Of a stretch of DNA of 64,000 nucleotides, positions 60,001-63,733 are shown piece by piece (the stretch's first letter is position 1; the number at the start of each line of letters is the position of its first letter). Both the position numbers and the translations under genes were made by a program. The DNA lies in contig OX392543.1 in NCBI GenBank assembly GCA_947623455.1, positions 20,768,757-20,832,756 of the forward strand. The letters run 5' to 3'. This stretch comes from Mimachlamys varia (Eukaryota > Mollusca > Bivalvia > Pectinida > Pectinidae). Under the pieces are notes generated by a model that searched no databases, had not been told where the DNA came from, and worked only from the letters and a program-made list of their open reading frames with translations.

Positions 60001-62855
60001 TATCTTGAATATTGCTGATATCAGTTAATCTGAACTAAATCTATAAATATAAAAAAGTAATTGGGCATGATTTTCGCTTCAAGTTTTGCTGAAAGTTACG
60101 TATATTGGGCCTTTAAAAGTTTAATCAATAAAAGAAAAAAAACATTCAAAATATAGGGCTGAGATATTAATTTTCCTTTAGTTTCTAAATGACTTTGTTG
60201 TTAACTGTTGGTTTGTCATCAACAATGTTAGTTAGTTGATGCTAAAAATAATAGGTGCTATATTCAGAATTGGAGATGAATATAAGTTGCAATTTGGCAT
60301 TGCTTTAAAAATGGACCAGAAGTGTTAAATATGTTTTGAATTCATGAAAAATAGCATAAGAAATGTTTAAATGTACCCCAGTAGAACTCATTCACCCCTG
60401 ATGACACATTTAAACTCTTTCAATTCAAAGGTTGGAATAGTTCATTATGAAATTTCAGGGATGAATGAGATAAAATGGTTTGAAGATTTGAACCCTTTTG
60501 TAGTTGATCTCTCATTGAATAACCTTGTCCTGCAGGTGTTACGGTGTGGGAATTATTTACATACGGACAGCGACCGTACGAGAATGTCCGGGCTCGTGAT
60601 GTACCAGATCTACTTGAGAAGGGGGAGCGACTTCCGCAGCCACATATCTGTACTATTGACGTCTACATGATCATGATCAAATGTAAGCTTGTTTGTCTTG
60701 TCAGGCGGTAGCCATTTCAGGAAGAAAATTTTTTACGATCATGATCAAATGTAAGCTTGTCGGGTGTAAGCCCTAGCAAAAAGTATTGGGAGGAATATTT
60801 TGTATGATCATGATCAAATGTAAGCTTGTCAGGTGTAAGCCCTGTCGGGAGGAATATTTTGTATGGTCATGATCAAATGTAAGCTTGTCAGGTGTAAGCC
60901 CTGTTGGGAGGAATATTTTGTATGATCATGATCAAATTTAAGCTTGTTTGTGTTGTCAGGCAGTAGCCCTGTCAGGGAGAATATTTTGTACGATCATGAT
61001 CAAATTTAAGCTTAATTGTCTCGCTCTGACTTGTCAAGTCAGGTTTAAATTTTGTAAAGTCTTGGCCTGTAGGCATAAAGCCATTGTATCAGTGATGTTC
61101 AAATCAGTCTTTTTCAATATTAAGGAGAAATACAGCATTCATCAAGGATAAAATGGTCTCCAGCATTGTAGCCTCAGACACTTCTATTATAGAAATTTCA
61201 CGAATTGATTTTAAAAAAAATCTTAACTTTTTTCGGTTTATTTTGTGTTTTCAAGATAGATACCTATTCTTTGAAATATTTTGTTTGCAATAAATACTAT
61301 CATGTAAACACGTTATATTTTGAACGTGATTTAAACAAATTATTTGAAAGAATACTGAGAACATATAAAGTTGTCCATTTTGTCTAAATATTGATTGTTA
61401 ACAGAAACTTTACTTGTATGATGTCTTCTCTCATGTTTTAAGGCTGGATGTTGGATGCTGATAGCCGCCCTTCATTTATTGAGCTGGCAGAAGAGTTCGC
61501 AAAGATGGCACGTGATCCTGGGCGATACCTAGTTATTGTTGTAAGTGTCCTTAACAAGTATTTTCTCGTCTGGGGTTATTGTGAAACTGATTCATATTGG
61601 GAATTATTCAGTTATTAATTAGAAAAATAAGAGTTTAAGTAAAATTTGTATTTTTGTTTTTTAAAAAAAAAGCTCCTTATAAATCATATTTTCCTCTGAA
61701 ATATTTATTAATTTATTTCTCCAAGTGTGTCATTATTTAAATAACCAACATTTCAGCTTTGGTGTTTCAATTTCTCCATTAATGCTGAACAATTTTTTAA
61801 ATAAATATTTTTTGTCACTGTAAAATTCTATAGTATAGATAAAAAGAAATAACCTCTTGAGATGTCAATTACTTATTTATTTCATAATTTCGAATTATTC
61901 CCAATATCTCAGAAAATCATTATCAGCAACAATCACCTGCTTTTAAAAACCTTTTCTTCATTATTTGGTTGATGGATTTTTCACTTGATTTTTTCCATAA
62001 TAACTGCTTTTATGTTTGCTTTTAATACTTTAATTATGCTGTGCTTTTCAAAATCTAATTTTAATTATTTTTTGAATTTTGACTTTAATTTTTTGCTCTA
62101 CATAGTACGTGAGACCAAACTTTGGAGCTCATGGCTAGGCTTACATTTCTGACACTAGTTCTACCTTTTATATCGTATAAAGTAGATAGAAAACTGCTAT
62201 ACACCTGCTAGATGCGAGACCAAATTAGACTGCCTACTCAAAATAGTTAATGAATTTCTATATGATTGTATGATGTGAAAACAAAAATGTGCTATTTGGT
62301 TTTTTTTTGGCAAAACCTTTTTAATTTACAAAATGTAAAGGTTTTTTTTTTTAGAATTGAGTGTAGATGTAAAATTTGTTAATACTCGAAAACTTCATTG
62401 ATTTTCGTAAAAAATACTATTGATATTCCTAGATGTAACCAATGTTGTAAATCAAGATTGATTTTGATAAATCAGAAATTGATTTTTCATCCAGCAAGAC
62501 ATTAGTTTATGAAATACTGGAGTAATTGAATTTGAAAATTTTTCTGAAGAAATTTCAAAGATAATTTTAAAAGGTGACTATCAAATATGACTATAGTTAT
62601 ATTATTGTAATGATAAAAATTATATAAGTGGTTCTAGTTAAATGCCTAGGTGCTGAATTAATTTTCTTTATTGTAAGAATTATACCAGTAATTATCACAG
62701 GAAAGATAACTCTGGCTTGGATTTCATACCTTTGATATGATCCATGATAGGGCGACGTTTTGAAGAAAATCCCTGAAGAAACTCCCTCACCTGTCACAGA
62801 CCTAGCCGAATATTTCCCCGAGGGTTCCCAAAATGACCCTGAGACTCAGGCAGAG
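38739..62855 (+). CDS. Egfr: ErbB/EGFR-family receptor tyrosine kinase, partial gene (23 exons A-W)
   Basis: This is a single-pass membrane receptor tyrosine kinase of the EGFR/ErbB family, which binds EGF/neuregulin-type ligands and signals through Ras-MAPK and related pathways. Joining 23 GT-AG exons gives 1168 codons without a stop. Residue numbers used below start at the split Val codon. The order is L1 (about 1-163), cysteine-rich 1 (164-316), L2 (317-474), enlarged cysteine-rich 2 (475-786), transmembrane segment (about 791-813), juxtamembrane, kinase (about 865-1133) and the first part of the tail. Kinase motifs present are GSGAFG, VAIK, the helix-C Glu in [19 protein letters not shown] and ALE. 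The signal-peptide exon is not in the window; the 3' end of the tail is uncertain. Ortholog naming (EGFR versus another ErbB) is by overall similarity; invertebrates usually carry one ErbB gene. Confidence 0.95.
39174..39202 (+). repeat. 88-bp fold-back element, right end only
   Basis: TGGAAATTTCAGCGGTGAAT with TGAGTAA; the left two thirds are missing. Confidence 0.5.
39290..39480. repeat. About 50-bp repeat with GTTACCTCCCCTTAATTTCA core
   Basis: Four imperfect units in the intron after exon A. Confidence 0.75.
39944..40078 (+). CDS. Egfr: Egfr exon B: end of L1 domain
   Basis: Acceptor TTATACAG, donor GTAAGT, phase 1 in and 1 out. The split codon G+AA gives Glu. Residues 119-163 contain [16 protein letters not shown], aligning with EGFR 'NNPALCNVESIQWRDI', the last L1 strand with its conserved Cys and Trp. 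The exon ends at the first base of the Cys codon that opens cysteine-rich domain 1. The next intron (40079-44372, about 4.3 kb) is the largest inside the exon-bearing part. It holds a minus-strand tRNA-like fragment at 40880-40956, a two-copy 57-bp repeat at 42431-42540 and a fold-back copy at 43903-43994; I see no exon in the rest. Confidence 0.9.
40880..40956 (-). mobile_element. tRNA-like fragment (degenerate tRNA pseudogene or SINE head)
   Basis: The reverse complement has TTGGCTCAATTGGTAGAGTG, a good A-box/D-arm, followed by an anticodon-arm-like stretch, but the T-arm is irregular, so a functional tRNA is unlikely. Confidence 0.5.
42431..42540. repeat. Two-copy 57-bp tandem repeat
   Basis: GTCTCTTAACCCAGTTTCAC followed by GGAAAAT occurs twice, with ATGTTCT.T.AAAAT upstream in each. 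Confidence 0.8.
43903..43994 (+). repeat. 88-bp fold-back element (forward)
   Basis: GTTAACTCATTTACCCCTGA to TTTCAGGGATGAATGCCTTA. Confidence 0.92.
44373..44456 (+). CDS. Egfr: Egfr exon C: furin-like cysteine-rich domain 1, first module
   Basis: Acceptor TAATATTTCAG, donor GTAAGT, phase 1 in and 1 out. T+GT rebuilds a Cys, then [19 protein letters not shown], matching EGFR 'CDPSCPNGSCWGAG', and it ends DMCQQ. A copy of the 88-bp fold-back element begins only 7 bases after the donor (44464), so the U1-binding region lies beside a strong potential hairpin. Confidence 0.9.
44464..44552 (+). repeat. 88-bp fold-back element (forward), 7 bases after the exon C donor
   Basis: ATCTCATACACCCCTGATTG to TTTAAGGGGTGAATGGGTA. 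Confidence 0.9.
44957..45078 (+). CDS. Egfr: Egfr exon D: cysteine-rich domain 1 (dimerisation-arm side)
   Basis: Acceptor TTTTTCTCCAG, donor GTAAGA, phase 1 in and 0 out. The split codon C+TG gives Leu. The reading [17 protein letters not shown] then [21 protein letters not shown] matches EGFR '[33 protein letters not shown]' cysteine for cysteine. The intron after it (45079-46137) carries two fold-back copies (45160 and 45511) and a cluster of possible regulatory motifs at 46042-46078. Confidence 0.93.
45160..45247 (+). repeat. 88-bp fold-back element (forward)
   Basis: AATCTTTCACCCTTGAAGAC to TTTCAAGGGTGAATTTGTCA; the terminal GGGG is changed to AGGG and the left CCCC to CCCT, a compensating pair that preserves the stem. 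Confidence 0.9.
45511..45600 (+). repeat. 88-bp fold-back element (forward)
   Basis: TATTCATTCACCCCTGAAGA to TTTCAGGGGTGAACGAGTAT. Confidence 0.9.
46042..46078 (+). promoter_or_regulatory. Octamer inverted pair beside a CTCF-like motif (intron before exon E)
   Basis: ATTTGCACATGCAAAT (46042-46057) is an inverted pair of octamer-like half sites, the right one a perfect ATGCAAAT. Eight bases on, GCGCCACCTGTTGG (46065-46078) matches the CTCF core on the minus strand with one mismatch. Function is inferred from motif similarity only. Confidence 0.3.
46138..46279 (+). CDS. Egfr: Egfr exon E: cysteine-rich domain 1, dimerisation arm
   Basis: Acceptor TTTCCTATAG, donor GTAAGT, phase 0 in and 1 out. 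[22 protein letters not shown], then [17 protein letters not shown], aligns with EGFR '[46 protein letters not shown]'. This contains the beta-hairpin that forms the receptor dimer contact; the Tyr of the arm (AYN) is retained. Confidence 0.93.
46673..46780 (+). CDS. Egfr: Egfr exon F: end of cysteine-rich domain 1
   Basis: Acceptor TTTTCTGCAG, donor GTAAGG, phase 1 in and 1 out. Residues read [20 protein letters not shown], then [13 protein letters not shown], matching EGFR 'NYVVTDHGSCVRACG' and 'KCEGPCRKVC'. The following intron (46781-47992) holds a strong fold-back at 47748-47886. Confidence 0.9.
47748..47886. mobile_element. Fold-back element, about 139 bp
   Basis: CTCTTTCACCCCCTC and GAGACAGGGGATCTCAACCC on the left are answered by GGGTTGAGATTCCCCTGTCTC and GGGGGTGAAAGATTC on the right. 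Confidence 0.8.
47993..48104 (+). CDS. Egfr: Egfr exon G: start of L2 domain, with tandemly amplified donor
   Basis: Acceptor TTTATTCCAG, donor GTAAGT, phase 1 in and 2 out. [20 protein letters not shown] then [18 protein letters not shown] matches EGFR '[27 protein letters not shown]'. The last 23 coding bases and the donor are the first unit of a 38-41-bp tandem repeat running about 110 bases into the intron, so further GTATGT donors lie at 48143 and 48184. Read-through past the true donor meets TAA at once. Confidence 0.92.
48079..48215 (+). repeat. 38-41-bp tandem repeat spanning the exon G donor
   Basis: ATCGTGGAAACCA-type words begin at 48082 (exonic), 48120, 48158 and 48199. Each of the first three units ends in AATGGGTAAGT, AATGGGTATGT or AGTGGGTATGT, so three potential donors are present (GT at 48105, 48143 and 48184). 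Confidence 0.9.
48262..48352. repeat. Fold-back element, about 90 bp
   Basis: GAGTTATACCGACCTGGTAG with AATC is answered by GATTCTACCAGGTCGATATTAC; the 14-base arms GACCTGGTAGAATC/GATTCTACCAGGTC are perfect. Confidence 0.8.
48916..49188 (+). mobile_element. tRNA-derived SINE, apparently complete
   Basis: The head GGCACAGTGGTCTAGTGGTA with GGACGC is an A-box/D-arm, and GCGAGGTCGAGTCATGG resembles a B-box. It is followed by a body (GAGCAAGATACTTTACTCAG, CTCAGCTGTAAATGAGAATG) reminiscent of conserved central domains of metazoan SINEs, ending CCCTATAACCACAGATAATAA. It is a different family from the SINE at 55711. Confidence 0.75.
49332..49496 (+). CDS. Egfr: Egfr exon H: L2 domain, middle
   Basis: Acceptor TTACTCTTACAG, donor GTATGT, phase 2 in and 2 out. 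GG+A rebuilds Gly. [20 protein letters not shown] then [13 protein letters not shown] aligns with EGFR '[22 protein letters not shown]' and 'FENLEIIRGR'. The intron upstream contains a complete tRNA-derived SINE (48916-49188). Confidence 0.93.
49697..49896 (+). CDS. Egfr: Egfr exon I: end of L2 domain
   Basis: Acceptor TTCATTGCAG, donor GTAGGT, phase 2 in and 1 out. It contains [33 protein letters not shown] and NNRDINQC, matching EGFR 'LNITSLGLRSLKEIS', 'NLCYANTINWKKLF' and 'SNRGENSC'. An array of TTATCTCCCTTTA repeats (about 65-bp period, four units) starts about 85 bases into the next intron. Confidence 0.94.
49980..50250. repeat. About 65-bp tandem array, four units (TTATCTCCCTTTA)
   Basis: TTATCTCCCTTTACTGTTAA, then TTATCTCCCTTTAGTGTTAC, then TTTATGAAGATAATT recur four times in the intron after exon I. 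Confidence 0.88.
50516..50727 (+). CDS. Egfr: Egfr exon J: cysteine-rich domain 2, first modules
   Basis: Acceptor TTGTTTACAG, donor GTAAGT, phase 1 in and 0 out. It reads [20 protein letters not shown], then CLSCRHVKV, then [20 protein letters not shown] domain IV reads '[26 protein letters not shown]' and 'ECIQCHPEC'. All furin-like cysteines of these modules are present. Confidence 0.94.
50998..51441. mobile_element. Mutator-like MITE with 11-bp direct repeats (444 bp)
   Basis: GTGTGGACACT occurs exactly at 50987-50997 and 51442-51452. The arms inside read TCGTCGGAAACCCACGGTAC with TTCTCTGACGTTTGCATCCC on the left, and GGGATGCAAGCGTTAGAGAA then GTACCGTGGGTTTCCGATGA on the right, about 48 bases of inverted repeat. 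Long terminal repeats with 9-11-bp duplications fit Mutator-like elements. No transposase is present. Confidence 0.82.
51459..51540 (+). repeat. 88-bp fold-back element (forward)
   Basis: GTCATTTACTCCTGATGACA to CCAGGGGTGAATTAGTTT; starts 7 bases after the target duplication of the Mutator-like element. Confidence 0.85.
51578..51751. mobile_element. TA-flanked MITE (174 bp), copy 1
   Basis: CAGTGAAACCCTACTTACTC at the left is answered by GAGTAAGTGGGGTTTTACTG at the right, with TA on both sides, as expected for Tc1/mariner/pogo-type elements. A 120-codon open frame across it is incidental. Confidence 0.8.
51825..51970 (+). CDS. Egfr: Egfr exon K: cysteine-rich domain 2, middle modules
   Basis: Acceptor ACGTATTGTAG, donor GTGAGT, phase 0 in and 2 out. 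[19 protein letters not shown], then [20 protein letters not shown], then CYEHCSNG matches the EGFR '[26 protein letters not shown]' module. The polypyrimidine tract is modest. The upstream intron contains a Mutator-like non-autonomous element (50998-51441), a fold-back copy (51459) and a TA-flanked MITE (51578-51751), together most of that intron. Confidence 0.9.
52121..52209 (-). repeat. 88-bp fold-back element (reverse)
   Basis: TAATTCATTCACCCCTGGAC to TTCAGGGGTGAATGAGTAAA; the only clear reverse copy in the exon-bearing part. Confidence 0.9.
52576..52762 (+). CDS. Egfr: Egfr exon L: cysteine-rich domain 2, lineage-type module, with amplified donor
   Basis: Acceptor TTATTTTACAG, donor GTAAAA (weak), phase 2 in and 0 out. 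GG+G rebuilds Gly, then [20 protein letters not shown], then the less conserved [19 protein letters not shown], ending MAGGQ. The last part of the exon plus the donor is unit 1 of a 74-bp tandem repeat with four units (52715-53010). The three intronic units keep CAGGTAAAA at 52837, 52911 and 52985. Read-through reaches TGA after 8 codons. Vertebrate EGFR has no clear equivalent of this long acidic linker. Confidence 0.88.
52715..53010 (+). repeat. 74-bp tandem repeat spanning the exon L donor, four units
   Basis: ATCCCGGCCC-type cores lie at 52737 (exonic), 52811, 52885 and 52959, exactly 74 bases apart. Units carry ACAGCAAAAGATCCCGGCCC, ATGGCAGGA.GACAGGTAAAA and an intronic half, so exon sequence and donor were amplified together. 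Confidence 0.93.
53674..53928 (+). CDS. Egfr: Egfr exon M: additional furin-like modules of the ectodomain
   Basis: Acceptor TTTGTTTTCAG, donor GTGAGT, phase 0 in and 0 out (85 codons). It encodes two cysteine-rich modules: [20 protein letters not shown], then [19 protein letters not shown], then [20 protein letters not shown]. These furin-like repeats resemble the last EGFR module ([20 protein letters not shown]), but the ectodomain has more of them than in vertebrates, as in the extended ectodomain of Drosophila EGFR. Confidence 0.93.
54195..54625. repeat. ATGACCTTATAATGACCTTG-type degenerate repeat
   Basis: ATGACCTT occurs more than a dozen times in two blocks (54195-54372 and 54540-54625), separated by a segment with a C-run. 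The second block merges into the acceptor region of exon N. Confidence 0.8.
54632..54765 (+). CDS. Egfr: Egfr exon N: membrane-proximal ectodomain
   Basis: Acceptor CTGTGTTTCAG, donor GTAAGT, phase 0 in and 2 out. [20 protein letters not shown], then [20 protein letters not shown], is the last cysteine-bearing stretch before the membrane. The 450 bases upstream are an imperfect ATGACCTT-rich repeat that runs to within about 20 bases of the acceptor and supplies its pyrimidine tract. Confidence 0.88.
55150..55483 (+). repeat. 55-62-bp minisatellite ending at the exon O acceptor
   Basis: GATTGCGTAATTA.CAGGTTT, then AGAGAGATTAGACTGTAATT, recurs; the AG dinucleotides end at 55249, 55304, 55359, 55421 and 55483 with spacings 55, 55, 62 and 62. 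The last is the true acceptor. Confidence 0.93.
55484..55646 (+). CDS. Egfr: Egfr exon O: transmembrane segment and inner juxtamembrane
   Basis: Acceptor GTAATTAACAG, donor GTAACA, phase 2 in and 0 out. GA+G rebuilds Glu, then EEKKK, then a hydrophobic run [20 protein letters not shown] followed by LFGYYW (residues about 791-813), then basic RQQARSKEK. The small-residue motifs AGPVIGG fit a dimerising ErbB helix. The acceptor has no pyrimidine tract because it is the last unit of a 55-62-bp minisatellite (55150-55483); equivalent AG sites end at 55249, 55304, 55359 and 55421. Confidence 0.92.
55711..55926 (+). mobile_element. tRNA-derived SINE, complete
   Basis: GGGCCGCGGTGGCCAAGTGG with TTAAGG is a Leu/Ser-tRNA-like A-box, and GGGATGCGAGTTCAAATCCC a B-box. 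The body ends with CTTTCCTCCACCTCCAAAAC, a GGCTGTTAATAGGATGTGAA segment and an A-rich AAATAAACCAAACC tail. Fragments of the family lie at 14484 (minus) and 28612. Confidence 0.85.
56119..56464. mobile_element. TA-flanked MITE, copy 2, with its right end amplified
   Basis: Positions 56119-56293 match the element at 51578 (AACCTGGTTTA.TCGAATACC, TTTGGTCC.AACAA, CTATTGATCAGGTCC). The last 58 bases, ending GAGTAAGTGGGGTTTTACTG, then repeat three more times to 56464, about 75 bases before exon P. Confidence 0.85.
56540..56656 (+). CDS. Egfr: Egfr exon P: juxtamembrane and glycine-rich loop
   Basis: Acceptor TTTCCATAG, donor GTATGT, phase 0 in and 0 out. [20 protein letters not shown] aligns with EGFR '[20 protein letters not shown]'; then [14 protein letters not shown] is the nucleotide-binding loop. 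The exon ends after VYK, the same place as human EGFR exon 18. The intron upstream carries a SINE (55711-55926) and a MITE whose end has been amplified (56119-56464). Confidence 0.95.
57115..57399 (+). CDS. Egfr: Egfr exon Q: kinase N-lobe, hinge and start of C-lobe
   Basis: Acceptor AACTTTTGTAG, donor GTATAA, phase 0 in and 0 out (95 codons). [20 protein letters not shown] carries the ATP-binding Lys; [14 protein letters not shown] carries the helix-C Glu; [20 protein letters not shown] is the hinge. The gatekeeper Thr and the hinge Cys (human T790 and C797) are both conserved. It corresponds to human exons 19 and 20 fused, since the human intron after LDE is absent. One local oddity is [11 protein letters not shown] where human has NPHVCRLLGIC. 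Confidence 0.97.
57735..57812 (+). repeat. 88-bp fold-back element (forward), internally deleted
   Basis: ATCTCATTTAACCCTGAAGA to ACTTAAGGGGAGAATCAGTT; about 10 internal bases are missing. Confidence 0.75.
58186..58256 (+). repeat. 88-bp fold-back element, left end truncated (forward)
   Basis: TTTGAACTCTTCAGTTCAAA then CATTATGAAATTTCAGGGGT; about 100 bases upstream of exon R. Confidence 0.75.
58361..58424 (+). CDS. Egfr: Egfr exon R: catalytic loop
   Basis: Acceptor TCCGTTTCAG, donor GTCAGT, phase 0 in and 1 out. [20 protein letters not shown] contains the HRDLAARN catalytic loop. Human EGFR has no intron after this point, so the split after NVL is an extra intron. The upstream intron holds fold-back copies at 57735 and 58186. 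Confidence 0.95.
58643..58734 (+). CDS. Egfr: Egfr exon S: DFG motif and activation loop
   Basis: Acceptor TTGTTTTCAG, donor GTAGAC, phase 1 in and 0 out. G+TA gives Val, then [20 protein letters not shown] and [18 protein letters not shown] (human L858 region) and the activation-loop Tyr (human Y845, EYHA) are conserved. It ends after GGK as in human exon 21. Confidence 0.95.
59090..59325. repeat. Two-copy repeat of about 120 bp with T- and A-runs
   Basis: AATACAATTGAATTTCATGT, AATACAATTAAACT, a T-run, ATAAAAAGAAG, another T-run and an A-run occur twice. Each pair of T- and A-runs could form a hairpin. Confidence 0.75.
59432..59507 (+). CDS. Egfr: Egfr exon T: P+1 loop and helix F
   Basis: Acceptor TTCCGCTGTAG, donor GTAATG, phase 0 in and 1 out. 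[20 protein letters not shown], then DVWSY-G, matches EGFR '[26 protein letters not shown]'. The intron upstream contains A/T-run repeats (59090-59300). The intron downstream contains a 174-bp tandem duplication interrupted by a TTAA element. Confidence 0.95.
59526..60252. repeat. 174-bp tandem duplication, second unit interrupted by a MITE
   Basis: ATGTTTACTAAATGATT.TCAGG begins at 59526 and again at 59700. Both units continue with AAAGTTTAATCAATAAAAG and a TGACT.TGTTGTTA segment. Unit 2 is split by the TTAA element. Confidence 0.88.
59736..60112. mobile_element. TTAA-flanked MITE, copy 2 (377 bp), with adjacent empty site
   Basis: Homologous over its length to the copy at 13338. TTAA flanks are at 59732-59735 and 60113-60116. 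The neighbouring tandem copy of the host sequence (59526 onward) has the uninterrupted site CTACTTTAAAAGTTTAATC at 59554, showing directly that one TTAA was duplicated on insertion. Confidence 0.9.
60385..60472 (+). repeat. 88-bp fold-back element (forward), near-consensus
   Basis: AACTCATTCACCCCTGATGA to TTTCAGGGATGAATGAGAT; 64 bases upstream of exon U. Confidence 0.92.
60536..60682 (+). CDS. Egfr: Egfr exon U: kinase C-lobe, with amplified donor
   Basis: Acceptor TTGTCCTGCAG, donor GTAAGC, phase 1 in and 1 out. [20 protein letters not shown], then [20 protein letters not shown], then IMIK aligns with human exon 22. The last 16 bases and the donor are unit 1 of a 59-69-bp tandem array with six units (to 61010). 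Donor-like AAATGTAAGC is retained in units 2-4 and lost (AAATTTAAGC) in units 5 and 6. Confidence 0.95.
60667..61012 (+). repeat. 59-69-bp tandem repeat spanning the exon U donor, six units
   Basis: TCATGATCAAA starts at 60671 (exonic), 60739, 60808, 60867 (as TCATGATCAAA after GG), 60926 and 60994. Units 2-4 keep AAATGTAAGCTTGT; units 5 and 6 have AAATTTAAGCTT, so the donor GT is lost. The linker is GGGAGGAATATTTTGTATGA. Confidence 0.92.
61443..61540 (+). CDS. Egfr: Egfr exon V: end of kinase domain
   Basis: Acceptor CATGTTTTAAG, donor GTAAGT, phase 1 in and 0 out. T+GC restores Cys, then [20 protein letters not shown], then [12 protein letters not shown], matching EGFR '[33 protein letters not shown]'. 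The conserved Arg of subdomain XI (DSRP) is present. The boundary equals human exon 23/24. Confidence 0.95.
62751..62855 (+). CDS. Egfr: Egfr exon W: start of C-terminal tail (3' end uncertain)
   Basis: Acceptor TGATCCATGATAG gives phase 0 and the reading [20 protein letters not shown], then [15 protein letters not shown]. It starts with Gly-Asp as human exon 24 does (GDERMHLPSP). The AEYFPEG Tyr is a possible counterpart of human Y992 (DADEYLIP). The donor I prefer is AGAG|GTACAA at 62855, which is only fair. If it is not used, the frame continues to a TAA at 63018-63020. The acceptor pyrimidine tract is weak, but frame, phase and homology agree. Confidence 0.7.
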
Positions 62856-62866
62856 GTACAAGCCCG

Positions 62867-62880
62867 CCACCAGAGGGCGC
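62867..62880 (+). promoter_or_regulatory. CTCF-like core motif beside exon W
   Basis: CCACCAGAGGGCGC matches CCASYAGRKGGCRS at all 14 positions, 12 bases past the preferred exon W donor. If exon W reads on to 63018, the motif is coding and may be fortuitous. Confidence 0.3.
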
Positions 62881-63529
62881 ATGTCATGCATGACTCCATC
62901 TCTAGTTTGAATGCATCTGTGTTTTTTATTTATCTCCCTTTATTCACCAGTTTCAGACACACACATGGTACGCCTCGTTTGATTGGCTCCTTGTATGCTT
63001 TTGATATTTATGTAGTTTAATATGTGAATGAGTTCTGATGCGATACAATACTGTTTTTATCAGTTTTGTGCTTCAATCACAATTGCATACAATGTTGCGA
63101 TCAAATGAGAATCGCATGCTTCTATGTCATACATTTATCCAAATTTCAATGATATTTGCTTGTTATTCAAATTTAATCGATATCATGCAAATGACATAAT
63201 GTTACAAAAGTGTCATGATGATTTTATGGTTAGAAATTTTTTTGAGAGATTTTCTATTCCTTGCTCGGTCTAAAAGAAGTTTCGTTAAACTCAGGTTTGA
63301 AGGCTTTACCGGGTAATTCGAAAATTAGCTAACTAAAAAAACAAATTAGAATTGAATGTCATTCTGTATGTAGTACATAGTGAAAGCTACCAAGCCAATC
63401 AGACTGGCGAATGAACTTCAATCCTTGCATGGAATTTGTACTTACTTGTATCCATAGCAACCTCCAATATTATATTCTATTTTTATCATTTACATTAATT
63501 TTACAATATGATTTATTTATTTCTTGCAG

Positions 63530-63565
63530 GAACAATTTCCATATTGTCTCCGTAGTTACAATTAA
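63530..63565 (+). CDS. Candidate terminal coding exon of a short-tail isoform
   Basis: A strong acceptor (TTATTTCTTGCAG) ends at 63529. Joined in frame to the donor at 62855 it adds EQFPYCLRSYN and a TAA stop, followed by AATAAA at 63734 and 63864. This would give a tail of only about 46 residues after the kinase, far shorter than other ErbB receptors, so it may be an alternative end or a fortuitous acceptor. The full tail may lie beyond position 64000. Confidence 0.25.
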   Translation, partial: EQFPYCLRSYN

Positions 63566-63733
63566 TTGTGTTGTACTTGGCAAAATGTGATGATGTCATC
63601 AGCTTTTGTGGTTGATATGTCATCAGTTTGTGTGTATCAGGTTTTTTGCAGCTTCAGTCCTCAATATTGAATGCAGATAGTACCTGGGTGTGAAATTATT
63701 GTGTCCAATTATTTTTTCATCTGTAACCATGAC

